The notes beneath the pieces were generated by a model, which made no database searches, was not told where the DNA came from, and worked only from the letters and a program-made list of their open reading frames with translations. From Malania oleifera (taxonomy: Eukaryota; Streptophyta; Magnoliopsida; Santalales; Ximeniaceae), in assembly GCF_029873635.1 (NCBI RefSeq), contig NC_080420.1, positions 54,365,457-54,429,456 on the forward strand: a stretch of DNA of 64,000 nucleotides, given 5' to 3'. How positions within the stretch are numbered: the first letter of the stretch is position 1; every line of letters starts with the position of its first letter. Shown here one piece after another: positions 25,861 to 35,929 of the stretch. A program made the translations under genes and the position numbers.

Positions 25861-27322
25861 AAGGAATCCTAATATCTTTGGAGTTCTTTTTATCTAAGTA
25901 CCCATACTTTCTTGGGTCCGGATGGTTTAGCAAGCAATGTTTCTTTTATTCTCCAAACTTGTCTATTTTTCACACCCCTTTCTCTTTAATGGACATTCAA
26001 ACTTAATGTGTCATTTCTCCTTACATAGAAAACATGTGGTATGTGTGTAAGCATTTGAAGAGATGCTAGCATAATCTTTGGAGGCTTTTATAAAGTACCC
26101 CGTGTAGAGGTTATTTTTCTTTGTATTCTCAACTCCATTGAATCATATACCTTCTTTATTCAAAGACATTCTTTGTGCGCCAATCATTTTATCAAGATTT
26201 TATTTTCCTCTAGTGAAGTTGTAAATTATTTTATTTTGATCCTCAATTTTCTTTTCAAGGCAAAGTATTTCTGAATTTTTAATTCCTTTGCAGTTAGCTT
26301 GCAGCCTTACTAGTTCTTTAGTCATCTGATTTATTTTGCTTTCAAGTTCATCAATGACTAGGTCTTTTTCTTTTTCAATTGAAGCTTGAGATCTTAAATC
26401 TTCCAATTCTTTCATCATATTTTCATTCTTGCTTTCTAATCTCTTGATTTTTAGATCCTTTTCTCTTTCAGCAAGATTTTTAGATTCTAATTTTTTTGTC
26501 ACAGCTTCATTCTTATTTTTCAAGGAAGTATATCGTTTAGTTACTTTAACTAAAATCTTATAAGTTTTGAATAATTCACTTTGTAGTTCTTCATAAGATG
26601 GCATACTCTCATCATTAGATTCATTAGATGAATCATCACTATAATCATTAAATGATTTGGATGAGGAGCTTTGTTCTTCATCATCGTCCCATGCCATAAA
26701 GCAAGCAACCTCTTGGTCACTTGATTCACTATCCAAACTACTTGTACTAATATTATCCCATGTTATGGCTTTCATTGCCCTTTTTCTTTTTCTTTTTGGA
26801 ATCTTTCTTAAGTTGTGGACAATCTGATTTTATGTGTCTAACTTTCTTACAATTATAACATGTTGGAAGTTCAGCTTTTGTTTTCTTCTTACTGATTTCC
26901 TTTTCTTCATCTTCATCTGATTTTGAGTTTCGAATTTTTCTTGTAAATTTATTCTTCTTTCTAAGGATTTTTGCAAGTTTCTTGGTTATGAAAGCTACTT
27001 CATTTACATTCATCTCTTCTTCATCTTCATCACTAGAGCTTTCACTTGAGGCTTTATATGCAATGGATTCCTTGTTTTTATATTTTCCACTTTTTTCATT
27101 TATTGCCATCTCATAAGTAAGTAAAGAACCTATTAATTCATCTAGGGAGGTGTTTTTCAAATTTCTTCCTTTAGTTATTGCAGTGGCCTTAGGTTTCCAA
27201 TCAATGGTTTGCAGGTATATCCTAATTTGTTGTTTCAAAAAAGTATAGTTGACTCCACAAAAAAGAGGAGGTCTATATAAGGATTGACCCTCAGCAAAGG
27301 GTGCTACGCCTAGCTCTGCCAT
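25861..27322 (-). pseudogene. SIRE-1 gag
   Basis: Starts at 27322 with MAELGVAPFAEGQSLYRPP then FCGVNYTFLK, the usual SIRE gag start (the SIRE-2 gag at 54555 begins similarly). The central UBN2 capsid part is deleted, jumping from IYLQTIDWK to TAITKGRNLKN. Then follow an acidic Ser-rich hinge, a lysine-rich segment and a zinc knuckle CYNCKKVRHIKSDC (CX2CX4HX4C, about 26835-26875). A frame change near 26775 leads to the ORF 26200-26775, with acidic Ser repeats and a heptad-like coiled coil (KIKRLESKNENMMKELEDL). A second knuckle, CFLCKEK.HIKFEC, lies near 26000-26050 and contains a stop. It forms particles and binds RNA when intact; this copy is broken. Confidence 0.85.
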
Positions 27323-27366
27323 AAAGATCTTTGTGTAGCTTCTAGGTTAAGATTTGCTACAATCTC

Positions 27367-27378
27367 GCCCAGATACCA
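27367..27378 (-). promoter_or_regulatory. Primer binding site of SIRE-1 (mutated)
   Basis: Minus-strand TGGTATCTGGGC next to the LTR end at 27381, compared with TGGTATCAGAGC for initiator Met tRNA. Two changes are seen. Confidence 0.75.
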
Positions 27379-27380
27379 AT

Positions 27381-29476
27381 TGAAAGTTTCATTTAACTCA
27401 TTTTATAGATTCTTAACTTATTATAAGTTTAGTACTCAAACAAGGATAATTTGAATTATAATATCAGATAGAAATCAATATTCACTTTTAAAACTTTAAG
27501 AATGAGTAAATCAACTTAATCTTGTAGTAATTTCAATTAACACCCAACCAATAAATTGATTCAATCAACACAAACCAGTGATTCACAATGTAATGCTTTC
27601 AGCTTTTGAATAATTCAATTCTTTCAGCAAAATAACCAAAACAAGATTCACACTAAAGAATGAATTCAGCAAAGCTTCCAAGATTCAGTAATTGAGTAAC
27701 TCGAAGTAGAGTTTGATAAAAGCCCTGTTTTAATGAAACACAATTGGAAATTCCAACAATCTTCCAAAACTCGGATTTTAAATAAACTTTCAATTAATGA
27801 GTCTTGGGTGTTAATCAATAAACGAACTCCCTTATGGTTTCCGCAAAAAGTATTGATCAACCAACATACTCCTGTTTGGTTTCCGCAATCCCAAAGTCAA
27901 ATTAATTTTTGGTTTATTTAATATCTAATCCACAAAATTTATAGATTTGAAATTTACAACCACGCAGTTATATATGTGTAAAAAATTAAAGAGATTTTAG
28001 GGAAAGAGAGTGAGACCGAGTTTTTTACGAGGTTCGTCTTATACCCAGCCTACGTCCTCGCCTTAGGTAAAACCACCTAAGGATTCCACTATAGCATTCC
28101 TTTGTGGGCAGAACAAACCATTATGATCCCTCCTTTAGGGTGGAGCCCCCTCTCCAAGTGATACCCCACGCTCAATACAACGATTCAACTAACCTTGAAC
28201 CATTAAAAACTACAAGAGAAATAAGAAATAATTTGGTGTACAATGACACTCTTAAAAGAGTAGATTAGTACAATTGAAATCTACATACTTAAATCAAAAT
28301 CACAATATAAAAAGATGAAGCTCAAGTATATATATCACCGGGGTTCTTTCTTAGGCTGAAAAACTCAGTAAAAATGCAAAAACCCGTGATCTCTTCTCAG
28401 CAAAATCACAGCAAGTAATTCAACAAGAGTATAGGCAAGGTAGCTTTGAAGAGTAGAAAGAATTTAATTGATTTTTGCTTGTAAGTTGTTGGTGTATTTA
28501 ATCCTTGGGTTTCATCATGTATTTATATAGTTTAAGGAGTATTTTTCGTGTTTCCCAAGTTACTTGGAGTATTCCCCGAGTTTTCACAAAGTTTGGTGAC
28601 CAAGAAATCACTTTTGGAAAGTTTCCTAATTGTTAAAATTTGAATTGCGAAGGTTCAGGCGCCCAAACTCAAGGGATCAGTCACCTGGACTTTAAATTTC
28701 AGCATATTTTTGAAGTCAGTACAGGGTCAGGTGCCTAAGGTTACAAGGGTTAGGCGTCTTAAGTGGTTATGTCTGCTGTTCAGTCGCCTGAACACACAAG
28801 GTCAACTATATGACAGCTTTGACCACCCTTTAGTATTGTGGTCATAACCTTTGCTACACAACTCCAAATTATACGTTCTTAGTATCAAAAGAAAGATAAG
28901 AGAAAATCCCAAATCCTCAGTTTTGAACACGTTTTAAGATAAGGAGTTTTTGATAGACAGAAATACATATCAATGCAGATATATAAAAAATAACATAATT
29001 TAGAAAATCCTGTTTTGGTGCTTTTTATTCCAAAAATAATTTTAACCTTTTTGAAATAAGTTTTGACCTTAAAAAAATATTTTTCAAGTATTTTAAAAGG
29101 CATCTAAGTCTAATTAATTAACCTAAGAGTTTCATGTATCCATATTGAAATTGCTTGAAGTACATACATAAAGATTTCTTAAGACTTTGACATTCTAAGC
29201 ACTTAAGTCTTCATGCTTTTCCATCTCTTGAGTCTATCTTGACTTCCAACTTCAATTCACATTAAGTTTCATCAAATCATCTTTGAATCCATAGTTTATG
29301 AGTATAAGCTTTATGAGATCTTCTTTCTTTGGAGTATAAGTTTTTATTAATCCTTGTGTGTAGTTGACCTTGTATTCACATACTTGAGTCCTGAAATATC
29401 ATAACTTAACCAAATATGTTAAGTTCATCTGATTTGTTATGATCAAAATAAGATTTTATGCTTTGTAAGGCCAACA
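27381..29476 (-). mobile_element. SIRE-1 5' LTR
   Basis: 2096 bp, minus-strand TGTTGGCC... to ...TTTCA. It holds the 'gaggttcgtcttatacccagcctacgtcc' type block near 28030 and several copies of the SIRE motif (aggttcaggcgcccaaac, cagtcgcctgaac) at 28640-28800. Confidence 0.85.
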
Positions 29477-29481
29477 CAGAG

Positions 29482-29731
29482 TAACACAGGGGGTCTTTGG
29501 TCCATCCCCCTCCGCAAAAGCGCACTTAATGGTATCCAGACCTCAAGTCCAACTTAGTGAAGTATATGGTTGTACTTAGCTGGTAATAAAGATCTTCCAT
29601 TAAGGGAATATGATATTTATTGCAGGAAGTCACCTTGTTGAGGGTCTGAAAATCCATACAGCCAAAGACTCCCATCATATTTCTTCTAAAATAACACCAG
29701 GGCCCCAAAAGGTGCTTTTGATGGACGGATG
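29482..29731 (-). pseudogene. E0 reverse transcriptase, N-terminal half
   Basis: Minus-strand ORF 29526-29708 has MDFQTLNKVT, YHIPLMEDLYYQL and YFTKLDLRSGYH, conserved RT motifs with the first catalytic Asp in KLDL. After an in-frame stop it continues to a GDGPKT-like segment and ends exactly at the SIRE-1 insertion (29481). The following RT residues resume at 20420. It also reads into PWCYF (usually 'PVLFV') on the N-terminal side. Confidence 0.85.
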
Positions 29732-30712
29732 AATCCTGCTTCTAGTGGCTCGTTCAATTGTTTTCTGAGTTTGGCTAATTTGAGCAGTTTCATTCGATAT
29801 GGGGCGAGAGTTGGAGTTTTTACTCTAGGGAGAAGCTCTATTTCATGAATTAACTGTCATCGGGGTGGTAAAACCCTAGGAAGCTATTCCAGGATTACTT
29901 CTTTAAATTTTTATAGCATTTCCTTAATCTTCGTTTGACATGCTCCTTTTTCCCCTGAATCTACAAGTAACACTATGAAAGAAAATATCTCCTCTTCACT
30001 CCCTTATTGAACTGGAGGGCTAAAAGAAATTTCTTTTTTTTTTAATGGTGTTGCAATCTAGTGGCACAACACAAGAGATATCTCCCTTCATCACCTCCAC
30101 CATCACCAAGCAATCTGCAGCGAGAATCAACACCAAGCAAATAATCTTGAAGAAATCCATCCCCAAAACCACATTAAATTCTTCAAGGGGTGCCACTATG
30201 AAGTTTATTGTTTCGGACTAGGGATCCATTTGGCAGGCCACTCTAAGGGCAACTCCCTTCATGGCTAAAGCTTTTCAATTCACCACCTTCAATTTTCCCT
30301 CATCCCAGTCAACTTGCAATTTTAATTGTTGGGCTTCTATATCCACGATAAAATTATGCATGACACTTGCATCAATCATGGACTTGGTATTCTTTCCATT
30401 CGATAGTAGATCCACATACATTAGGCCCTTCTCTTGAGATTTTTTGGTAATTGGCTGACGTTCCAATGCTTCCCATAAACCTCAAGGCTCCCACCATGTC
30501 CTGCTTTCTCTCTTGTGTCTAATTTTTATTCTTCTATTCCCTCTCGAATGGCTTTCAAGGTATTCAAGGCCTTTCATTCAAGACACTCTACTACACAATG
30601 AGGTCCCGTGTAGAGAAAGCAAGAAATCGGTTATTAGTACTCCCCACTCCCTATGTATCTACCCTTCGACTCTTTAGTTGTTGAGAGTCTCATGTCTCTC
30701 CAAAAGCTATTA
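29732..30712. repeat. First copy of a ~0.98-kb direct duplication inside E0
   Basis: Matches 30823-31733 and continues at 38530-38606 once the nested element is removed; the offset is 1091 bp. Both copies carry the protease segment and a zinc-knuckle relic. About 110 bp of unrelated-looking sequence (30713-30822) separates them. Confidence 0.85.
30275..30660 (-). pseudogene. E0 protease/zinc knuckle, duplicate copy A
   Basis: The minus-strand ORF 30275-30466 repeats the N-terminal half of the protease copy at 31093-31587: ITKKSQEKGLMYVDLL, SMIDASVMHNFIVD, LKLQVDWDEGKLKVVN. The knuckle upstream reads CFLYTGPHCVVEC, with one Cys and the His/Cys spacing altered. The rest of the protease is out of frame. 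It is shorter and more broken than copy B. Confidence 0.8.
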
Positions 30713-30822
30713 GGTTAAGATCCTTCTTCTTAACACCTTTCAAAAATGAATCGGAGTATGAACTCCCAATCAAAAGCTCCTTCGCAATGGATGAGCTCTA
30801 CACCTCTCGCATAATTAAGCTA

Positions 30823-31733
30823 AATCCTGCTTCTAGTAGCTCGTTCAATTGTTTTCTGAGTTCAACTAATTCGAGCAGTGTCATTTGACATGGGGCACAA
30901 ATGGAGGTTTTACTTTAGGTAGAAGCTCTATTTCATGTTCTATCTGTCATTGGGGTGGTAAAACCCTAGGAAGCTATTTCGGGATCACTTCTTTAAATTC
31001 TTATAGCATTTCCTTAATCTCTGTTGGACATGCGTCTGTCCCTTTGTCCCCTGAATCTACAAGTAACACTATGAAAGAAAGTTATCGCCTCTTCACACCC
31101 TTATTGAACTAGAGGACAAAAAGAAATTTTTTTTTTTAATGGTGTTACAAGCTAGTGGCACAACACAAGGGATATCTCCCTTCATCACCCCCATCATCAC
31201 CAAGCAATCAGCAGCGAGAATCAACACCAAGTGAATAATATTGAGGAAATCCATCCCCAAAACCACATCAAAGTCTTCTAGGGGTGCCATTATGAAGTTT
31301 ATTGTTTCAGACCAGGGATCCACTTGGGAGGCCACTCTAAAGGCGACTCCATCCATGGCTAAAGCTTCCGAATTTACCACCTTCAATTTTCCCTCATCCC
31401 ACTCAACTCGCAATTTTAATTGTTGGGCTTTTTTATCCACAATAAAATTATGCATGACACTTGCATCAATCATGGACTTGGTATTCTTTCCATTCAATAG
31501 TATATCCACATACATTAGGCCCATCTCTTGAGATTTGTTAGTAATTGGCAGATGTTCCAATGCTCCCATAAACCTTAAGGCTCCCACCGTGTCCTGCTTT
31601 CTCTTCTGAGTCTATTGTTTAGGCTTCAATTCCCTCCTGAATGGCTTTCAAGGTATTAAAGGCCTTCCGTTCAGGACACTCTGCTACACGATGAGGTCCC
31701 ATGCAGAGAAAGCAAGAAATCGGTTATTGGTAC
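30823..31733. repeat. Second copy of the E0 direct duplication (left part)
   Basis: Continues at 38530 after the nested gag-only element. By eye the two copies differ at scattered sites, mostly transitions, so the duplication is old but younger than the divergence of the element family. Confidence 0.85.
31093..31700 (-). pseudogene. E0 aspartic protease and zinc knuckle, copy B
   Basis: From 31700 down on the minus strand: a knuckle CFLCMGPHRVAEC (CX2CX4HX4C pattern nearly intact), ERKAFNTLKAIQEGIE, then the ORF 31093-31587 (164 codons). The ORF shows YVDILLNGKNTKSMIDASVM with the catalytic Asp kept but the Thr/Ser-Gly of the DTG/DSG triplet lost. FDVVLGMDFL, the second retropepsin hallmark, follows. 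It would cleave Gag-Pol. The changed triplet makes activity unlikely. Confidence 0.82.
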
Positions 31734-31846
31734 TATAGAGACTCGAAAAATTATAACTATCAAAATAATTAGAAAAGAAAATTAATAGAATATATAAATA
31801 AATAATAAGGGGACAAGGAGAAATTTTAAAAGGAAAAGGCAGCAGC

Positions 31847-32043
31847 CTCGTCGACGAATCCTTTGACTTCGTTGGCGAGCGATCTTCTAGGGATTGTCGA
31901 CGAAGTTTAGTCACTCATCGATGAAGATATCCTGAGAAAGTGAATTTCAGATTTTAGGTTTCAACGATGAATGAATCCTTTCATCGATGAATTTCCTTCT
32001 GTGGTTCGTCGACGAACCCTGTCTTCTCGTCAACGAAGCCACG
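31847..32043. promoter_or_regulatory. Eight-copy TCGTCGACGA palindrome array with TATA box
   Basis: Eight copies of the 12-bp pattern YTCGTCGACGAR (intact or with CpG to TpG/CpA changes) are spaced 15-35 bp apart. They begin 113 bp after the LTR start, and TATAAG follows at 32057. The same arrangement occurs in the Tekay LTRs. Confidence 0.75.
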
Positions 32044-33450
32044 TGGCAACATCATGTATAAGAAGATATGAGGCTGCTTCTCTATGAAGAAGTTACTTTT
32101 TATTTGTTTTTCTCTAAACTCCTCTCTCTGCCTTCTCTCTAAGATTTTGGCTCAGATTCAGCCTAAATCAACAAACAAAAATCGCTACGATGTTCTAGGG
32201 GAGATTCTTTATACATCTAGTGGAGCAAATTTCTAAACTGAGCTTTTCAGGAATCACTCCAAAGTTGAGGCAAGTCCTTGTTTTTGGGATTTAAAAAATT
32301 TATTCGAGATTTATAGGTTGAGAAAATGTTGAAATAATAGGTTATTTGGGGTTTATCTGATTAAACTAGGATTTTTTATTCAGGGTTCGGGTGAGTGCCA
32401 CCAGCATCATTTTGGGGTTCCTAGTGGTGTAGTTCAGTAAATCAAGGGGAATATATTAAATCAGGATTTTTGAGAAAATAAATAGTGAAAAATGAAAATA
32501 TTATGTATATATGTATATGATTTTCACGTGAGTTCTGTAAAGCCTACCGTTTGAATCATAAATTTCTGAGCCTAGGGCTATGCTACTAGATATTATTTGT
32601 GAAAATGGAAAGTTAAAATGGCTTATTTTCTAGTTAATAGTGTAAGAAATTAGATGTATATTTTCATTATATGAATGATAAATATAGGTTGACTTATTTT
32701 CAGTGAACGCATGAATATATGTTGTTAAATTGTGTGGCATAAGTAAAATGAAGTTTCTGTGTTGAACTATGATATATGTATGAGATGGAGGAAATACTGA
32801 AAATGTATTAAGAATTAAAATGTGATATGATTTATTTTGCATGTGTTTGGTAATGTTAGATTACAATGTATGGTTTGAGAACTCCGGTGGACCATAAGTG
32901 GCATAGTACTGTTACAGGTAATTATGGAAGCGCTAGTGCACCCACACACCTTAGATAGAGTGTGGAGATAGGATGGACGATTGTGCTGGGAAGGGTAGTG
33001 TCCCTTTGGAGTCTAGACCAATATGGGAACATCCAATCAAACCTACAGACTGTAAAATGTGGTTGATTTAACTCTGGAGGGCCAACCAGGGTTAAGTCCA
33101 GCCTTCGGGCCGCACAACCCGTCATAGGGCGAAAGTATAACTATGATTTTTCACTGGTATAAGGAGTTCCAAACGCATAATTGTTAATTTAACCATTAAT
33201 AAAATGAGAACAACAAATATGGAATAGCAAATATGGGAACAACAGATATAAGAATAGCAAACGAGAATGATATGAAAATATAATATGTGAAAGCAGACAT
33301 GAATATATGAATAAGAAATGTAGAATATGAATTTGAATATGAAAAGTGAAATGTGAAGTGAATAATACAGAGATAATAGATATAGAGTAAAGAAAGAAAT
33401 GTATTATATATTGTATTATAGTATGTTTTTGAGGTGAAGTATACACTCCG

Positions 33451-33798
33451 CCTGAGGGCTTGCTAAGAAAGGCTAATGCCCTGATAGGTATCAGATGTAG
33501 CTGTGGGTTGCATAACATATTAGGCAGAGGGAAACTACTTGTATGGGATGGTAATCTTCCCTATTCTCGAGAACTTTTGCGAGTAAACATTTGTGTGAAT
33601 GTGTGAGTACAAGCTAAACAAACCCCCTAAGGGCTTACTGAGTAAGGTAAATGCCCTAATATGCTTCTATTGTGACCCTAGGTTACTTAACGTACTAGAG
33701 CAAAAGAGTGCTACTTGTATGGGCGGGTAATCACCCCTATCCTTGGGAACTCTCGTTGGTAAAATACCTTACATGTGTTTGAGTAGGAACAAGGAATG
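33451..33798. repeat. Tandem 174-bp units in the LTR
   Basis: Units start at cctgagggct (33451) and cctaagggct (33625). Each contains a 'gctacttgtatggg' like phrase. Both units are also present in the 3' LTR from about 37650 and 37825, so the duplication predates insertion. Confidence 0.8.
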
Positions 33799-33832
33799 AT
33801 TTTATAATTGTGGTTTCATTTGAAAATAATGA

Positions 33833-33878
<46 letters not shown>

Positions 33879-34334
33879 TGTACTTAAACCTCATGATTGT
33901 CACACACCGATTTAATGTATTCCATCCTTACTGAGATGTGTCTCACTCGATATGAATTCTATCTTTTCAGTACCTTCGCCTAATCGAGCTTAATGAGCTC
34001 GGGATTGGTATAGCATTTTTGAAAGAATGAGAGGGTATACGCTTTGGTTATAATTTTTGGGGTTGTAATATATTTATGTTTTCAGAGTTGTAAATGTTGT
34101 GAATACTGGATGTTGGTGTATGATTTTGAGGTGTATATATATGTAGATACTCTGGTGTTTTATGGAGGAATTATCATTATTTTTGCAGCGCAATTGATAT
34201 TGAGTGAGGTATAGGTAATAGAACACATGGCACCGAGGCCCAATTTGGCGGGTTCGGGGTGTCACGAGGTAGTATCAAAGATATATTTCAAATAATACTC
34301 TGAACCCTAGTTTCGGGTTCGGGGCATTACATTT

Positions 34335-34347
34335 TGGTATCAAAGCA
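34335..34347 (+). promoter_or_regulatory. Primer binding site of the gag-only element
   Basis: TGGTATCAAAGCA, three bases after the 5' LTR. One mismatch to the initiator-Met complement at the tenth base. Confidence 0.85.
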
Positions 34348-34639
34348 TTAGGTTTTGGGATTCTGCAGACTCAAGGATGATTAATACCCGAGCATAGGAA
34401 TAGGTGATAATGAGGATAGGAAATGGGTAGGTTAAGAGTTGAGAAGTATAGGATTTTATCTTGTAACTTGGAGGCAAGAATACATCAATGATTTCCTATG
34501 ATTTTTCTAAAGCAATAAACGGCCTCAGAAAAGCCACAATAAACCTTAGATGATTTCATTTCTGAGCTGTGAGACTGGTCCTAAATTGAGAAGTTGGGTG
34601 TGTATTGGGATTTAAATTAATGATTGTGTTGATAGGGTT

Positions 34640-35770
34640 ATGATAATGGAATTCTTAACTCCTTTCTGTCCTATTTGTGCGATGGATCCTAGGGATGTAG
34701 AGGTTCAAGGAAGAGATGATTCGAAGACTTCCAATGAAAAGGACATTGATACCTCCATGATGCTACGGGGTATAGCCCGGCGGGTCAGGGTAGAAGTGAG
34801 GAAGGATCCTAGAGGGCAAAACTATCCAGTAGTAGATTAGGGCTGTAACATCAAGGAGTTTATGAGATTGAACCCTCCTACTTTTGAGAGAGGACCTGAT
34901 TCAATGACTGCAGAAAACTGGGTTCAACAAATTGAGGAGATACAGGAAGTACTAGGTTGCACGGATGAGCAAAAGGTTCACTATGCCGCATTTAAGATGG
35001 CAGGGGATACGAAATGCTAGTGGCTTTCTATGAAGCTGCTATAAGAACAAAGTTTAGTAAAGATAGCTCTAATGTGGGACCGATTCAAGGAGCTATTCTT
35101 CGATAGGTATTTTCCCTCATCTATTAGATAGGAAAAGATTGAAGAACTTACTAATCTAGCACAAGGGAATATGACTGTGGGGGAATATGCAGCTAAGTTT
35201 GTTCAACTGTCATGTTTTGCTTCGTTTCTAATCCCCAACGAGGTGAGAAAGGCCAAAAAGTTTGAAAAAGACCTGAGACGAAGTGTTTATGAGCATGTAG
35301 TAAGGTTCCAAGTCCAGAACATTTTTGACTTAGTGGATAAGGCTTCGGTGCTAGAGAAGAGCATTCAGAGCAGTACAGAGCCGACAGAGCAGAGGAAGAG
35401 ACCTGCACCTTCCAGTTTTCAAGCTGTGGGTAGTCAGGGATCGATGAAGAGAGAGAAGGATATTGTGGGCTCGAGGCAGGAGATAATAGATCGAGGTTAT
35501 TATGGTTATCAGGATAATCTATCTTACTCTTTATGTTAGAAATGTAATAAGAGGCATAAGGGTGAATGCCAAGTTGGGGGTCCTAACTGTTATAGGTGCG
35601 GTAAACCAGGGCACCTTAGGAGGAACTGTGATGAATTGCGGCCTATTGCACCTGCACCAAACCAAATCAGGGGAAACCAGCAAGTACCTCGAGGTGGAGG
35701 TGGTCCAGCACGTGTGTGTACGATGACCCTAGACGAGGAAGATAATGCCAAGAGGGCAGGTATAAATTTT
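34640..35770 (+). pseudogene. Gag of the gag-only element
   Basis: Particle-forming Gag of Ty3/gypsy type. The likely start is MDPRDVEVQGRDD at 34682; an upstream in-frame ATG is at 34640. Capsid blocks follow: LNPPTFERGPDSMTAENWV, KMAGDTKC.WLS, WDRFKELFFDRYFP, TVGEYAAKFVQLSCFA, and a basic linker. A complete zinc knuckle CYRCGKPGHLRRNC (about 35590-35635) is preceded by KCNKRHKGEC. About five in-frame stops break it (after PVVD at 34838, at the KC.W site, and others), most one transition away from a sense codon. It ends near MTLDEEDNAKRAG. No protease follows, and the sequence passes into an AT-rich tail and polypurine tract. Confidence 0.85.
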
Positions 35771-35929
35771 TGTTTAAGATAATGATGGTTTTATTTAATT
35801 ATAGATGATCCAAAAGTTTAATTGATGGTATATATTGAACTGTATTAGATATAGTGAGTTAGTAAATTGTTGAAATGTGAAAATGAATTATTAGCAAAAT
35901 TTCAAGGATGAAATTTTTTGAAGGGAGAA

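Larger units (their letters stand above)
20421..29476 (-). mobile_element. SIRE-1: non-autonomous SIRE/Maximus-like copia element
   Basis: Minus-strand element with LTRs at 20421-24854 (3', carrying a nested solo LTR) and 27381-29476 (5'), a primer site at 27367-27378 and gag at 25861-27322. It lies between near-identical 5-bp flanks CTGAG (20416-20420) and CAGAG (29477-29481) inside the E0 RT. The internal region is about 2.5 kb and contains gag only. Protease, integrase, RT and RNase H are all missing, where a full SIRE would have several more kb. The nested Tat solo LTR postdates it. Confidence 0.88.
31734..34331 (+). mobile_element. 5' LTR of the gag-only element
   Basis: 2598 bp. The start TATAGAGAC is a decayed TGTAGAGAC and the end is GGGCATTACA. 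It contains an eight-copy palindrome array (31847-32043), TATAAG at 32057, the CGGGCCGCACAACCCGTCA motif near 33105, two tandem 174-bp units from 33451 and 33625, a GT repeat at 33850-33878, and 'actgagatgtgtctcac' near 33930. Confidence 0.9.

Noticed and set aside
33189..33518. Pair of hydrophobic ORFs (here and at 37380-37714) as membrane proteins
   Set aside because: They occupy the same place in the two LTRs of the gag-only element and read antisense through AT-rich LTR sequence.
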